NCBI GenBank assembly: GCA_030533445.1
Contig: CM060066.1
Coordinates: 38,631,235-38,695,234 of the forward strand
Source of the DNA: Cyprinodon diabolis
Lineage: Eukaryota > Chordata > Actinopteri > Cyprinodontiformes > Cyprinodontidae
Direction: 5' to 3'
DNA length: 64,000 bases
Position numbers and translations under genes: made by a program. Below the pieces are notes generated by a model that worked only from the letters and a program-made list of their open reading frames with translations, did not search any database and was not told the origin of the DNA. Shown here piece after piece: positions 36,529-48,601 of the stretch (positions within the stretch are counted from its first letter, which is position 1; every line of letters starts with the position of its first letter).

Positions 36529-39209
36529 ACCCAATCAATTCGTCAATTTCAGTCAAATTCAGGAAGTTACCAGCGAGGAGGTTTGATGAAACCTCCTTCT
36601 GGTTTCTGTGGTTCTTTCCACAGAGCATTTTAGCTGACAGTTGTTGGAGGTGAAAGGTAGTTGTAAAAAAAAAAAAAAAAACCCACCCACCTCCACTCTC
36701 CTAACTTGGCCTGGGAGAATGACAAGCCAATGGCAGAGCAAGTTCACCAGTCAGACCACACTCCAGCACAAGATCAGGGGGTGTGTAGGGGGGGAGTGGG
36801 GGAGGGCAGCAAGGTCATTTGACACATAACAGAACATGAAGAAAGGCCAGCAGGCACGTTATACCTCTGCAGATGATACCAGAGCCACTCCAACCTCAGC
36901 CTGGAGGTTAGAGTGATATAACTCAGTCACACTTGATTTCCTCTTAACTACACTTAGTAAGGAGTTTTGCCATAACGTCTTCGATAATCAGGAGTTAAAA
37001 GGTTAAAGTCAAAGGTAACTCGTTTAAGACAAAATCTAAGAGTGGAGTTGACTCCTTGTCTTAATCAGGAGTATTAGCTGCAGTTTTCTTTGAAAGCTGT
37101 GAATCTTCCTGTCGAACTGGACGATTACGCAGTGACAAATAAAATCTAAATTACATACCTTAAATAAAATGAAGTCTGCTGCAGATATCATTTACATTTG
37201 CATATAAAATGACACAGATGACTGAAGTACCCACATCTATTAACATTTTCTATACTGCTTCATCTTTAAACCTTGATTTGTTTTCTTGGAATTTCATGAG
37301 ATAAACCAACAAAAAAACAATGCATAACTAATATAAAAGGATAACTGGATTTCACAGATAAAAATCACAAAACATGATATACTTTAGCCCTCCTCACTCT
37401 GTGTTCTTTTGGCTGCACCCATTTTCAGGGGTTGCCATAGCAACATTTGTCAATTTTTACATCAGATGCCCTCCCTGTCACAACCGGCATTCAAACTCAG
37501 GTCACCCGCTTGGCAATCGGAGGCTTGACCTAGAACACCATGACAGTTCTGTTTAATCCTCCTTACCCCTAAATTAAAGTAACACATTGAATAAATACAT
37601 AGTGACCAATGCTCTCAGGATCATTAAACAGTCAATCTACGTGTAGCCTAATCTCAGTTGAAGAAGAATCAGGTGAGAAAACATCATCTTTGGACATCTC
37701 ACATGGCGAGGCTATCCATAGATAAGCTGGGAGCACTCACAAATTTAGCAAATCTTGGAAAAACAGCAAACATGTGGAGCTAAGAGTGCAGGTAAAATGT
37801 GACAAACATTGACACGCATTGCTGCAATCCTCTGTATGCCAAAACTTAAAACAGATTAGAGCATGGAAAGAGACACCCTTCATCCAATCAAAATGACCTG
37901 GACTGGATTCATTCTGCAAAAAAGAAGCAAAAAGAAAACACAATGTGAAAGTTTTCAAGAGGTACAAACTGAAACAGATTTTGTTTTTCTCTTTCACTTC
38001 TCACTTTTTGTCACCTTAAATCCTAGTATAACACGTCAAAGTTGTATTTCTAGACAAAATGTGTCACAATGAAAGAAAAGTTGTACCAAGAACTGTTTTT
38101 AGCGGAAGACACTGAAGTCACAAACCGCATCACATGTAGTCTGTGTGTAACTTCCCCTCTGAGACTAAGCTTCAATTCCTTAAACTGTAGTTAAAGGGAC
38201 ACTGATTAAGAAAAGAAACGTGGTGCCTCAGTTACCTTGGTGATAATGCAACACTTCCACACACTCCCCACCCTGCCCCACGGGAAGCACTTCAACAAAA
38301 AGACTGAATGGCAATAATCATCTACAAATCTCCTTCCTTCTACACTTACAGGCTAATGTTTCATGGCTTGTTTTCCAAAGATGAGCAAACAGAAGCGCTC
38401 TAAATATGGCGAAGCAGCCAACAACTCTCACAGAGAGGAATGCTGTTTGTCACTGTGTGGCTGTCAGATGGCTGGTAGACCTCATGCGGCTGCAGTGTGA
38501 CTTTTCTCCTTCGCTTCCTGACACGTGTCCATACTGCACTCACTGCAGTCAGCTCTGGGTTAGGAACCAAAGGCTGACCTTGCACAAGAAGACCACTATG
38601 AGTAGTGCAGGTCCCGACCTCCATGATGAAACCTCGCACTGCTGGTCACATGAGGCGCAGCAGGAAAATGCATAGAAAGAAGAGGGATAGTGAAGTGGGG
38701 CAAAGGTCACATGTCTGTCAAGAGTTTCCATCCAGTCCCCCCTGTGTGTCATGACACACACAGGGTTTCCAATGCAGGTTACAGAGAAAAAACCTCAATC
38801 TGATTTTTCTCTCCAGTTCGAGGTCACTCCTTCTTATTTGAGTCGTATTTGATTAAAATCAAGATTCTTGTCTAAGCATCAGCTGTGGAGTCGGATCAAT
38901 CAACCACTAAGCTTAGGAAAAGCCAATTCAACCTGCTCCTCTTCATTTTATACTTAAACAAGATGAGTTGATGAAGTTTCATGATGAACATTTTTCTGTT
39001 TACAATGTCAAACTCTTAAAGCTGGGAGCCAAATGCTGTTGCCTGTTAAAAAAGGAGCTGTAATAAGCAGGGAATAATCCTGAGAATTCCATTATTGAAA
39101 TTATCGGCAACTAACTTAGCAATCAATTAATTGCTAAATGGAGTATTGAGATTCTAAAACACGCCTTTAGCTGACAGAGGGGCCTACTCAAGAGAACCAA
39201 ATTTGTAAA
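36529..39209. other. Non-coding stretch with minor repeat fragments
   Basis: Mostly unassigned. A segment at about 37380-37550 (GGGGTTGCCATAGCAACA, then CATCAGATGCCCTCCCTG) resembles a common fish dispersed repeat. The CACACA-bordered short palindrome near 38750 is minor. No gene was recognised. Confidence 0.4.
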
Positions 39210-39211
39210 TA

Positions 39212-40463
39212 TACACTATATTGCCAAAAGTATTTGCTCACCTGCCTTGACTCACATATGAGCTTAAGTGACATCCCGTTCCTAATCCATAGGGTTCAAT
39301 ATGACGTCGGTCCACCCTTTGCAGCTAGAACAGCTTCAACTCTTCTGGGAAGGCTGTCCACAAGGTTTAGGAGTGTGTTTATGGGAATTTTTGACCATTC
39401 TTCCAGAAGCGCATTTGTGAGGTCGCACACTGATGTTGGACGAGAAGGCCTGGCTCTCAGTCTCCGCTCTAATTCATCCCAAAGGTGTTCTATCGGGTTG
39501 AGGTCAGGACTCTGTGCAGGCCAGTCAAGTTCATCCACACCAGACTCTGTCATCCATGTCTTTATGGACCTTGCTTTGTGCACTGGTGCACAGTCATGTT
39601 GGAAGAGGAAGGGGCCAGCTCCAAACTGTTCCCACAAAGTTGGGAGCATGGAATTGTCCAAAATGTCTTGGTATGCTGAAGCATTCAGAGTTCCTTTCAC
39701 TGGAACTAAGGGGCCAAGCCCAGCTCCTGAAAAACAACCCCACACCATAATCCCCCCTCCACCAAACTTTACACTTGGCACAATGCAGTCAGACAAGTAC
39801 CGTTCTCCTGGCAACCGCCAAACCCAGACCCGTCCATCAGATTGCCAGATGGAGAAGCGCGATTCGTCACTCCAGAGAACGCGTCTCCACTGCTCTAGAG
39901 TCCAGTGGCGGCGTGCTTTACACCACCGCATCCGACGCTTTGCATTGCACTTGGTTATGTATGGCTTGGATGCAGCTGCTCGACCATGGAAACCCATTCC
40001 ATGAAGCTCTCTGCGCACTGTTCTTGAGCTAATCTGAAGGCCACATGAAGTTTGGAGGTCTGTAGTGATTGACTCTGCAGAAAGTTGGCGACCTCTTCGC
40101 ACTATGCGCTTCAGCATCCGCTGACCCCGCTCCGTCAGTTTACGTGGCCTACCACTTCGTGGCTGAGTTGCTGTCGTTCCCAAACACTTCCATTTTCTTA
40201 TAATACAGCTGACAGTTGACTGTGGAATATTTAGGAGCGAGGAAATTTCACGACTGGATTTGTTGCACAGGTGGCATCCTATCACAGTTCCACGCTGGAA
40301 TTCACTGAGCTCCTGAGAGCGACCCATTCTTTCACAAATGTTTGTAAAAACAGTCTGCATGCCTAGGTGCTTGAATTTATACACCTGTGGCCATGGAAGT
40401 GATTGGAACACCTGATTCCAATAATTTGGATGGGTGAGCAAATACTTTTGGCAATATAGTGTA
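39212..40463 (-). mobile_element. Complete Tc1-like transposon
   Basis: It is 1252 bp with identical 31-bp terminal inverted repeats (39212-39242 and 40433-40463, tip TACACTATATTGCC), flanked by TA at 39210-39211 and 40464-40465. It contains one uninterrupted minus-strand transposase frame. Identical ends and an open frame point to a recent insertion. Confidence 0.95.
39296..40327 (-). CDS. Tc1-like transposase, DD34E, uninterrupted
   Basis: Cut-and-paste transposase of 343 aa counted from [10 protein letters not shown], the usual family start; an earlier Met (40360) would add 11 residues. The N-terminal paired-type helix-turn-helix region is seen as [20 protein letters not shown], followed by a GRPRKL AT-hook-like linker. 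The catalytic core has LWSDESRF (first Asp), [13 protein letters not shown] (second Asp) and [13 protein letters not shown] (Glu), with 34 residues between the last two, so DD34E. The C-terminus [20 protein letters not shown] is typical. No stop or frameshift is seen, so it may be functional, although activity cannot be judged from sequence. Confidence 0.95.
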   Translation of the reverse strand: MGRSQELSEFQRGTVIGCHLCNKSSREISSLLNIPQSTVSCIIRKWKCLGTTATQPRSGRPRKLTERGQRMLKRIVRRGRQLSAESITTDLQTSCGLQISSRTVRRELHGMGFHGRAAASKPYITKCNAKRRMRWCKARRHWTLEQWRRVLWSDESRFSIWQSDGRVWVWRLPGERYLSDCIVPSVKFGGGGIMVWGCFSGAGLGPLVPVKGTLNASAYQDILDNSMLPTLWEQFGAGPFLFQHDCAPVHKARSIKTWMTESGVDELDWPAQSPDLNPIEHLWDELERRLRARPSRPTSVCDLTNALLEEWSKIPINTLLNLVDSLPRRVEAVLAAKGGPTSY

Positions 40464-40486
40464 TATATCGCACAAGCCTAATACAT

Positions 40487-40505
40487 ATATATATATATAT
40501 ATATA
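40487..40505. repeat. Short (AT)n tract between two Tc1-like elements
   Basis: Nine to ten AT units between the right end of the intact Tc1-like element and the left end of the degraded one. Confidence 0.9.
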
Positions 40506-40506
40506 C

Positions 40507-41940
40507 ACTGCTCAAAAATATTAATCAGAGTATAGCATCAAGTTAATTAAACTTCTGGGAAATTGATTTGGTCAGGTAAGTAGCAGAGGGGGTTGTTAAT
40601 CAGTTTCAGCTGCTTTGGTGTTAATGAAATTAACACCAGGTGCACTAGAGGGGCAACAATGAGACGGCCATCAAAACAGGAATGGTTTTACAGGTGGAGG
40701 CAACTGACATTTTTTCCCCTCCTCATCTTTTCTGACTCTATTTCACTAGTTTTGCATTTGGCTAGGGTCACTGTCCCTACTGTTAGCATGATGCACTACC
40801 TGGACCCTACAGAGGTTGCACAGACAGTCCAACTCCTCCAGGATCAATACGCGCCATTGCCAGAAGGTTTGCTGTGTCTCCCAGCACAATCTCAAGAGCA
40901 TGGAGGAAATTCAAGGAGACGGGCAGTTACTCCAGGAGAGCTGGACAGGGCCGAAGAAGGTCTACAACCCATCAGCCGGACTGGTATCTGCTCCTTTGTA
41001 CAAGAAGGAGCAGGAGGAGCACTGCCAGAGTCCTACAAAATGATCTCCAGCAGGCCACTGTTGTGAATGTCTCTGACCAAACAATCAGAAACAGACTTCA
41101 TGAGGGTGGCCTGAGGGACCGTGGAGCTTGATTGGCATTTGTCACAGAACACCTGAATTGGCAAGTCTACCACTGGTGTCCTGTGCTTTTCACAGATGAG
41201 AGCAGGTTCACCCTGAGCACATGTGACAGACGTGAAAGGGTCTGGAGAAGCAGTTGGGAATGTTATGCTGCTTGTAACATCGTTCAGCATTACTGGTTTG
41301 ATGGTGGGTCAGCGATGTTCTGGGGAGGCATATCCATGGAGACACACAGACCTATACAGGCTAGACAACGGCACCCTGACTGCCATTAGGTATCGGGATG
41401 AAATCCTTGCACCCATTGTCAGACCCTATGCTGGTGCAGTGGGTCCTGGGTTCCTCCTGGTGCACGACAATGCCTGGCCTCATGTGGCGAGAGCATGCAG
41501 GCAGTTCCTGGAAGATGAAGGAATTGATACCATTGATTGGCCCCCACGCTCGCCTGACATAAATCCAATGGAACAACTCTGGGACATTATGTTTCAATCA
41601 TCTGATGCCACCAGGTTGCACCTATGACTGTCCAGGAGCTCAGTGATGCCCTGGTCCAGATCTGGGAGGAGATACCCCAGGACGCCATCCATCGTCTCAT
41701 TAGGAGCATGCCCCGACGTTGTCAGGCATGCATACACGCATGTGGGGGCCATACAAATTACTGAATACCATTTTGAGTTGCTGCAATGAAATTTCAGAAA
41801 AACGGACTAGCCTGCCGCATCTTTTTTTTCACTGGAATTTTTGGGGTGTCTTTAAATTCAGCCCACTGTAGGTTGATAATTTTTATTTCCATCAAATGAT
41901 GTGGCATTCTTTTTAACATTACCATAATTTACTACGAAAA
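40507..41940 (+). mobile_element. Degraded Tc1-like transposon, second family
   Basis: Starts with the terminal-repeat-like ACTGCTCAAAAATATTAATC. Plus-strand transposase fragments follow in shifting frames: [17 protein letters not shown] (about 41060-41115), LFTDESRFTLS (about 41188-41220), then, in another frame, FLLVHDNAWPHVARACRQFL and PRSPDINPMEQLWD (about 41450-41585). The catalytic residues survive but several frameshifts break the gene. Words of the 3' non-coding end are present near 41860-41910, but no matching right terminal repeat was found, so the copy is truncated. It is different in sequence from its intact neighbour. Confidence 0.85.
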
Positions 41941-42109
41941 CCGGCTACAAATTTCCCATGTTGGTAAAAGAAATAAACTAATTCTGCATTTTTTTTTCCT
42001 TTGTGTGCTGGTGGATGGTATTTCTTTCCCCTTTTTAAGACACTGCAGCATGTGTGTTATCATGTGAATCCACCAATCCACTCAGAAGCGTAAACAAAGA
42101 GAATGATGG

Positions 42110-43022
42110 ATGAGCCCAATGAAGAAGTGTCTAACACAGCTGTAAAGGAAATTAGATCAGCTAATCCAGTGGAGCCGAGCGAGAGCAGAGGTGAAGCCGA
42201 GCGTGCAGAGAAGAAGTCTAGATCGCGTTGTCAGTTGGGCACACAGAAGACCGGTTTCAAGTGAAGGTGTGCGAGTTTTAACGATGTATATTGTTCTCCC
42301 TGTACGCTCAGTTCGGTGGCACCAAAATTAGGCCATAGATGTTGAGAAAAAGGACACAAAATTCAAAGTTTGCCTGAAAACTGTTGGAACTACCCAAAGT
42401 AACATATCCAGCCTCAACCAACTACAGCACAACCACATTGTTGAGTTAAAGGTGTGCAAAAGGTTCAATTACCTCTGCGCAACAATGTTTGTAAGAGAGG
42501 AAACAATTTTCTCCTGTTCAATGAGACATTGTTGATGTTTAAACCTGAATGGGTACTACACTTCAATATTTAATTGAAAGTAATATGTAATGGGATTTAT
42601 TCAATAAATAAATTATAAATATTGGTGGAATGGCAGCTTAGTGGTTAGGGCATTGCGCTTGGATCCAAGAGGTTCTGAATTCAAGCCCCACTCCCACAGA
42701 CTGCCACTCTGGGTCCCTGAGCAATACCCCCACACAGTGTGGGGGTTAAGGGTGTTGCACATTGCGTGGCTCCCCGGGCGCCACACAATGGCAGCCTACT
42801 GCTCCCCAAAAGAATAGGTTAAATGCAGAGAGCGTATTCCGTTGCTTTTTACTTGTGAAACTGTAATGACAATAAAATGTATTCTTCTATTCTTTTTTAT
42901 AAAAAGATCAATTCGTCAATTGATCATCAGATCAATTCATCAAATCCAATTATCAATCAGTTAATCAGAAAAATAATCAATAGGTCAATCAATTAGCCAG
43001 ATGATGGTTAGTTCCAGCCCTA
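42110..43022 (+). mobile_element. Old hAT-like relic with a BED-finger trace
   Basis: A broken reading frame around 42325-42450 gives EKDTKFKVCLKTVGTT and ISSLNQLQHNHIVELK, which resembles the BED zinc-finger start of hAT transposases. The block at 42900-43022 (repeated TCAATTCGTCAATTGATC words, ending near TTCCAGCCCTA) resembles the end of a hAT element. A SINE (42622-42892) lies between them. The matching left end may be near 39100-39160, which would mean both Tc1 elements landed inside it, but this is not certain. Confidence 0.4.
42622..42892 (+). repeat. tRNA-derived SINE, copy 4
   Basis: The head has an A-box-like TTAGTGGTTAGGGCATTGCG and a B-box-like AATTCAAGCCCC. The shared body follows (CCCACTCCCACAGACTGCCA, CCCCGGGCGCC, AATGGCAGCC), and the end is a TGTAATGACAATAAAATG tail, as in copy 2. 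Confidence 0.75.
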
Positions 43023-46000
43023 GTAATAATCTGCAGCTGACATGTTAAATGAGCCGGATTTATAGCTCTATCAATGACGTATCCATCACATATTCAAACA
43101 CATATGGACATTTTTTTATAAGCAACACTGGAATATACTGCTCACCAAACACACCGCACAAGACCTACTAGTTGGAAAGTGACTGTAGACCAGTCAGCTT
43201 ATTTCAGTATCACTAAACTGTGAAAATAAGTACGGGAAGCCCAGTGGGGTATAGAAAGCTGAAAGAAAAGAAAAAAAAAATTCCCCCTGAGGCTTATTGG
43301 CTTTTCATCCAGGCTGCTACAATAGGGAATGAGACTTCAAAAGCAACAGGAAGATAAACACTTTTTTTTTTTTAATGTATTTGCCTAGTCTAGCTTTGTT
43401 TTTCACAGAACCTGCAGGAGAGAATTTGTTTATCTTGTTTTTTAAACCGTGACAATGAAGCTGGTTTTAATAAAGATACCCAATGAAGGATGAGCACCAA
43501 AAGGCAGTCATTGCGCTAATCCACAGCTACAATAAAAAGAAATACCTCTTAAAAATAAGACGAAATTAAGACATTTTCCAATAAAATCTTCAGTTAACCC
43601 AGCACATGTTTAGTATCTATTAATCCCATAGAAATAAGAACTTATGTGATCCAAATTTTGGCAAGCACTCAAAACAAGTGAAAGCTATTGAGCTATAACC
43701 CATCTTGTAAATGAGAAACACTGTCTCATGCTGTTATGTTATATTTACTATTACCATTGACTTGAAACCTGGAAGCGAGACGTCATCGTTGAGAAATAAT
43801 TGGTTTCACTATAGCTTGATGTTACCCTACGTGTATAATCGCAATGAAAAAATGAATTTTACATTTTCTCACTGAGAAAAAACAATATATTGTTTTTATT
43901 TATAGCTTTTACAGAAATCCGAATCAGCTAAAATCTGGTTTAACAGGTCAGAGGATTACAGAAATCAGAGTTATCGTATAACTTCACTACAGGACAAGAC
44001 TTTAAATACCTTAAGAAATAAAATTCAATAAAATCCATAAAGAGAAAACTTCAGATAAACAGATTTCCAAGGAGGCCATTCCACTTAAATCACCAAGCAA
44101 ATTAGATTTGTTTAGCCTTGAAGATTTGACTTCTGACTTTTCCAAGTTCTCTCAATTATAAGATATGAGTGAAAAGCTGTTGAGATGTGACACTCAGCTT
44201 TGAAGGTCACATATAAGAGCTGATTGTGTTGTAAACACTGGCTCTTTTAGCCTGCTGTCAGCCCACAACAGACACAGTCATGCTGGTATTCTCAAATGAC
44301 CATGAACAGCGTAATGACAGGCTCCAAAAAACCACAATCTCTCCCTCTGTTTGCTATAAAGACAGCTTCTCCTTTGCCTAAAGGACAAACACATGACATC
44401 TGCACAGTCACCTAACGTGTTTCTGTTTACCACGGATGTATATGACTCCTCTGCCGCTCATATCAAAAGTAGAAACATAACGACACGCCACTCAGTCTGC
44501 ATTCCACAGATTCCTGTAAAAATAAAGTTTATAGTAAAACACCTGCAGAGCTTCCACCGCGTCTGTTCGAAACCAGCTGAAAATGTTTACTGAGAGATTC
44601 AGAACATGACAACTGACTGAGGGAATCTGATTTAGTTCTCAAAGGCTAAAAAAATAATGAAAGAAATCAATAGAAAAATTACATTTCTTGACTGTCTATG
44701 AAACTATCAAACAAAACAATTAATAACAGTGAAGCATGTGTAAAATCAAACAAATATAAACTGGTGTTTTGAGGCATCAAGCAAGATGTGTCCTTAAATG
44801 AGAAAACTTAATGGGGGAACAGCAGTGATGTATGGATTTAAGGGAGCTGGGGAAACTTGATATTAAAGCCAGTGCATTAATAGAGCAGGTATGTTGATTT
44901 TAAAGGTCAATTTCTTTTAATGAATCAAAAAACCCACTTTTAAAAGAGATGTTAATATTAAATGTATTTAACAAATCTCCGATCCCACTAATAGTACAGA
45001 GTGCACATTGTACTATATAATCTATACCGCTGGAACCTTTTAAATTGGTCTAACTAATGCTTAAACCCGGCTGACTGTTTCTTCTGACTCAAAGTAGTAT
45101 TACTGCTCTAGGGTGCTCCAACCACAGTCTCAAATTAAATGGGACAGAATTAATGAAGGAAACTAAAGATTAGGGTAATGGTAAGTATACCATCCAGCCT
45201 TAAACACTTGTACCGCATCAACACACAACAGACCAATGGAAACATTGAAACATATGGTCAGCAAACAGGAACACAAACAGACATGTTTGCAAGGACTATG
45301 TTTTTCCCACAACATAAATTTAAATTAACCTTTATTAAGCAACAACGAATTAAAGTGAATCAATTATATGCAACAGAACCCCAAAAACTTGAGTTTGAGG
45401 CTTATTTTAAATTCTCTTACAGAGTTGTGATAGAATACTGCATCCTGACAGTCTCTAGTGAAAACCTCACCATATTCTGTCTCTTTGATTGCTCCAAGGA
45501 CACCTCCAAATTGAATCTCCAACAGCAAAAAGAAATCTCCAAACCAATTCCAGCACATTCTTAGAGCTGTTAATGCAGGCCAGGGTAGTTCAAACAACAA
45601 AAATCAAACCTTTCTTCCATTGAAATTATTGATTCTTTAAAGTTAACAATCTTTTCTATTCCAAGTGTTATTATTTATGGCTAACTATTTGTTTTATTGT
45701 TATCTGACAGTTAATAAAATATCTGTAAAAGACAGGTGGAGTTTAGAAAAAAATCCTAACATATATATAGGCAGCAGTAAAATATTATTAATGCCATTTT
45801 TTTTTTATCCAGAAGATCTTGCTGTAAATATATCTTAGAGGTAGTTGCCATTTCACTCAAGAAATATAACACATTGAGGGAGAGGGGGGAGATGGGCCCC
45901 AGTATTACCAGCTAAATACACACCTGCCTTTGAATGTCCATTGGTTGCTTGGCAACTACATCCACCATGAAATGCAAAAATGTCCCTGAAAAATGAATCT

Positions 46001-46205
46001 CTCTAATGCCAGCTCCCATTTACACCTAGATAGGAGAATCAGCAAATTATTTTAGACTTTTAAATTCTCACAAGTAAGGTTCATAACATCAGAAACCTTT
46101 AGACTGCAGTATTTTATTACAATGAAGCAGACTTTGCTGAAAAACATGCCCGGATATCAATAGGCACATACATACCATACAATATAAACTGCTGGGTTAT
46201 TAATC
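43023..46205. other. Non-coding stretch, nothing specific seen
   Basis: AT-rich DNA, probably part of the acsl1 5' intron if the 47.6-kb first exon is real. The open frame at 45178-45564 (128 codons) has no recognised family resemblance and ordinary AT-driven composition, so it is not called. Confidence 0.4.
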
Positions 46206-46570
46206 TAATCTAAATGCTGTTTGATTCTTCTGTTGCAACCAAAGGATGGGTCTATTTAACCAAATACTGGGTCAAACAAGGTGACCCAGTTTTTTTGATT
46301 AGAGAAGAGATTAGAATGAGGTTTATCATTCCTCAATTATCTATTTGGCTGAATTGTTGTTCTGTAAGATGGTTAACGCCCCATGTTATTGAGTCGAACT
46401 AGAGGATGGGTCTTTTACACGGTTATTAAGTTGGTTAACCCAGGTAACATTCACCAATTCAAGAATTGAGTTGAATTTTTTTCTTTCAATAATATTTTTT
46501 GCTGTTGTAAACACCAGAACTTCCCCACTGTGGGACAATAAAAGGATTCTCTATTCTATTCTATTCTATT
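46206..46570. repeat. Repeat fragments, including a (CTATT)n tail
   Basis: The segment 46250-46450 has repeated GGATGGGTCT and TTAACC words, as in teleost MITEs. The segment 46500-46570 (CCACTGTGGGACAATAAAAG, then CTATT units) looks like the 3' tail of a fish LINE or SINE. Neither has clear borders. Confidence 0.35.
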
Positions 46571-47029
46571 CAAAATGTTCAAAAGAGTAAAAATGCTGCT
46601 CATTGGTTAAAACAGTTTGTCAAAGAAAGCATCCTTAGACATCATGAGGTTTGATTGTTGTAAACCTATTCTGGGGCTGAAATCTCAGTCCAGTACGCTG
46701 CGTCAAACCTTCAACCGAACCCTTTGGTCTGGACTGCAAAGAGCAAAAATATCTTCTTCGCAACCAAGAACCTGATTAAAAAAGATATCTGACCAAGAAT
46801 GTCTCCTTCCTACAGTAAAATTCCCAACAAGTTACAAGTGTGACTTAAAATACCAAAAAAAATTTTAATAAATACATATATAATTTTATCATCATAAAAG
46901 AATATTCCAATAAATGAGGCAATCATAAAAACATAAGATGACGCATCTCTGTAGAGAATAGTTTGTATTTAAAAGATACGCCTTATGCAGACAGTAGCCA
47001 CTAACTTCATTATGTTAGTAATAACCCTC
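46571..47029. other. Non-coding stretch, nothing specific seen
   Basis: AT-rich sequence leading up to the CpG-richer promoter-like region at 47.0-47.7 kb. Confidence 0.4.
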
Positions 47030-47046
47030 CGCGCGCGCGCGTGCAC
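47030..47046. repeat. (CG)n tract
   Basis: GCGCGCGCGCGCGTGCAC, an alternating purine-pyrimidine run of CpG that can adopt Z-DNA, about 500 bp downstream of the candidate acsl1 first exon in transcription direction. Confidence 0.9.
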
Positions 47047-47551
47047 ACCCCACACACTGTCTCTCAGAAAGTGATAAACGATGTGGCGGGATGTCAGCAC
47101 GAGAACTGAGAGAAAATGCTCTATTTCTCCCTCTATAATTTAATAACCCGCCAGCAAACAGCAGCTTATGCAACAAAGCTGGAGAGAGAAAAAATACCGA
47201 AAACAACGCAGCCAAAGTTTGTACACATAACAGATAAGTGCGCATTCTGAAACCTGATGCAGCTACGTGTGCATCCATGTCTGTTTTCATTTCATAACCC
47301 TCCTCTATGCGCACGAAGGTTCTTCTCGCGCAGAACAAAAACTCACGTGTTTTATGTTTAAATGAGAAGAAGAGGAAAAAAGATTTCACCAAAAAAAAGG
47401 ACACAACTTCAAATCAACTGAATTCACCCAAAAAATAACCTTTTAGATGCCTGTTTCCTGCTTTTTGATGCGCAGATGCGCCATTTTAATCTTAGATTTC
47501 ATCTATAGGCTCGAATATGTCCATTTTTACTAGGAGGCGATAAGAACTAAC

Positions 47552-47720
47552 CTGTGAGCAACAGCAGACTTATTTGGATTCTTCAGGAAGAAGCAACAGA
47601 GGCAGGAGCGGCTGCGGCGGAAGGCTGCGTGAGTTAGAGCGGCTCTCAGCCAATAAGGGGCGGAGTTACATGTGGCTTTAACAAAACACTGAGAGCCGAT
47701 CCCTCATTGGTCAGTGGGTC
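47552..47720 (-). promoter_or_regulatory. acsl1: Candidate main promoter and first exon of acsl1
   Basis: Reading the minus strand there is a CCAAT box (plus ATTGG at 47706-47710), a GC box (plus GGGGCGG at 47657-47663) and a CpG-rich segment. A donor CACAG|gttagt then ends an exon at 47552. A non-coding exon of about 90 nt spliced to the acsl1 acceptor at 28571-28572 would give a TATA-less promoter 19 kb upstream. A second CCAAT at 47650-47654 has the opposite orientation. No other minus-strand gene start is nearby, but the link to acsl1 is inferred. Confidence 0.55.
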
Positions 47721-47737
47721 GTGACAGCGACTGTACT

Positions 47738-47811
47738 ATTTGCTCAAAAATCTGGTATGAGTGGCTGCTTAGGGATTTGCTCAAAAATCTGGTATGAGTG
47801 GCTGCTTAGGG
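47738..47811. repeat. 37-bp perfect tandem duplication
   Basis: Two identical adjacent 37-bp units (47738-47774 and 47775-47811, starting ATTTGCTCAAAAATCTGG) directly upstream of the candidate acsl1 promoter. Confidence 0.95.
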
Positions 47812-48593
47812 AAGAGTACATCTGAACTATCCGCTCCTCATGAACCGATTGACGATTATTCTCTATATTGACCATTAGGAATGTCAAATATTAGATGATA
47901 AAGATTCATTAATTTGTGAATCAGATGATAAGTGGGCCATCGCCAGCTGTTACATATGAGGAAATGGGTTATCAATCAAAATCACTTATATAAGAACTAT
48001 TTAGACTTTTTTTAGGTTTGTTTTTGTAAGAAATTTGATGCCAGTGTGAGCCTCCACTTCAGCTGTCAACAATGGGCTCCATAGAGCTTCTGCAAGAACT
48101 GTTGGACTGAGTAATGAGCTGGACAGAAGGATTGCTGCATTATTTAATAATCTTGGTTCACTAACCTCAATAAAAAAAATAAAAAAAAAATCCCAGATTT
48201 TAAGTTATCAAAATCATAATGTATACAAATCAAAGCTAGATGTGGGGCCATGGCCACCCTTAGGCAATCATTGGCCACCCCTTCCATGTTTTCCCTCTAA
48301 TACAGATGGTGGCACCAGTAATACTCTCAAGTGGAATATTCAAAACATTTTATTGTTTTATTTTTTGTTAATTATGCACATCACTATACTAACATCAAAG
48401 ATGATATGTACAGGGCAATTTTCAGAACTAGATTTTGTGTCATATGGGGTAAAGAGAAGATGATGTGCCTATCTAGGAGTCTTCAGTGAAATCATAAATA
48501 AAAATTCTAATAAAAACTTATCAAATGATCAATTTATGTAGATATTAGTGCTTGGAAATATCAATTTTATGCAGAATGTCTATTGATACAAGT
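47812..48593. other. Non-coding stretch, nothing specific seen
   Basis: AT-rich sequence between the promoter-proximal duplication and a hAT-like MITE. No exon or RNA gene. Confidence 0.4.
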
Positions 48594-48601
48594 AGGTAAG
48601 T

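Noticed and set aside
45178..45564. 128-codon plus-strand frame
   Set aside because: No recognised family, no neighbouring exon, and AT-driven amino-acid composition.
47015..47404. 129-codon minus-strand frame next to the acsl1 promoter
   Set aside because: It lies downstream of the candidate first-exon donor, hence in the intron, and shows no domain.
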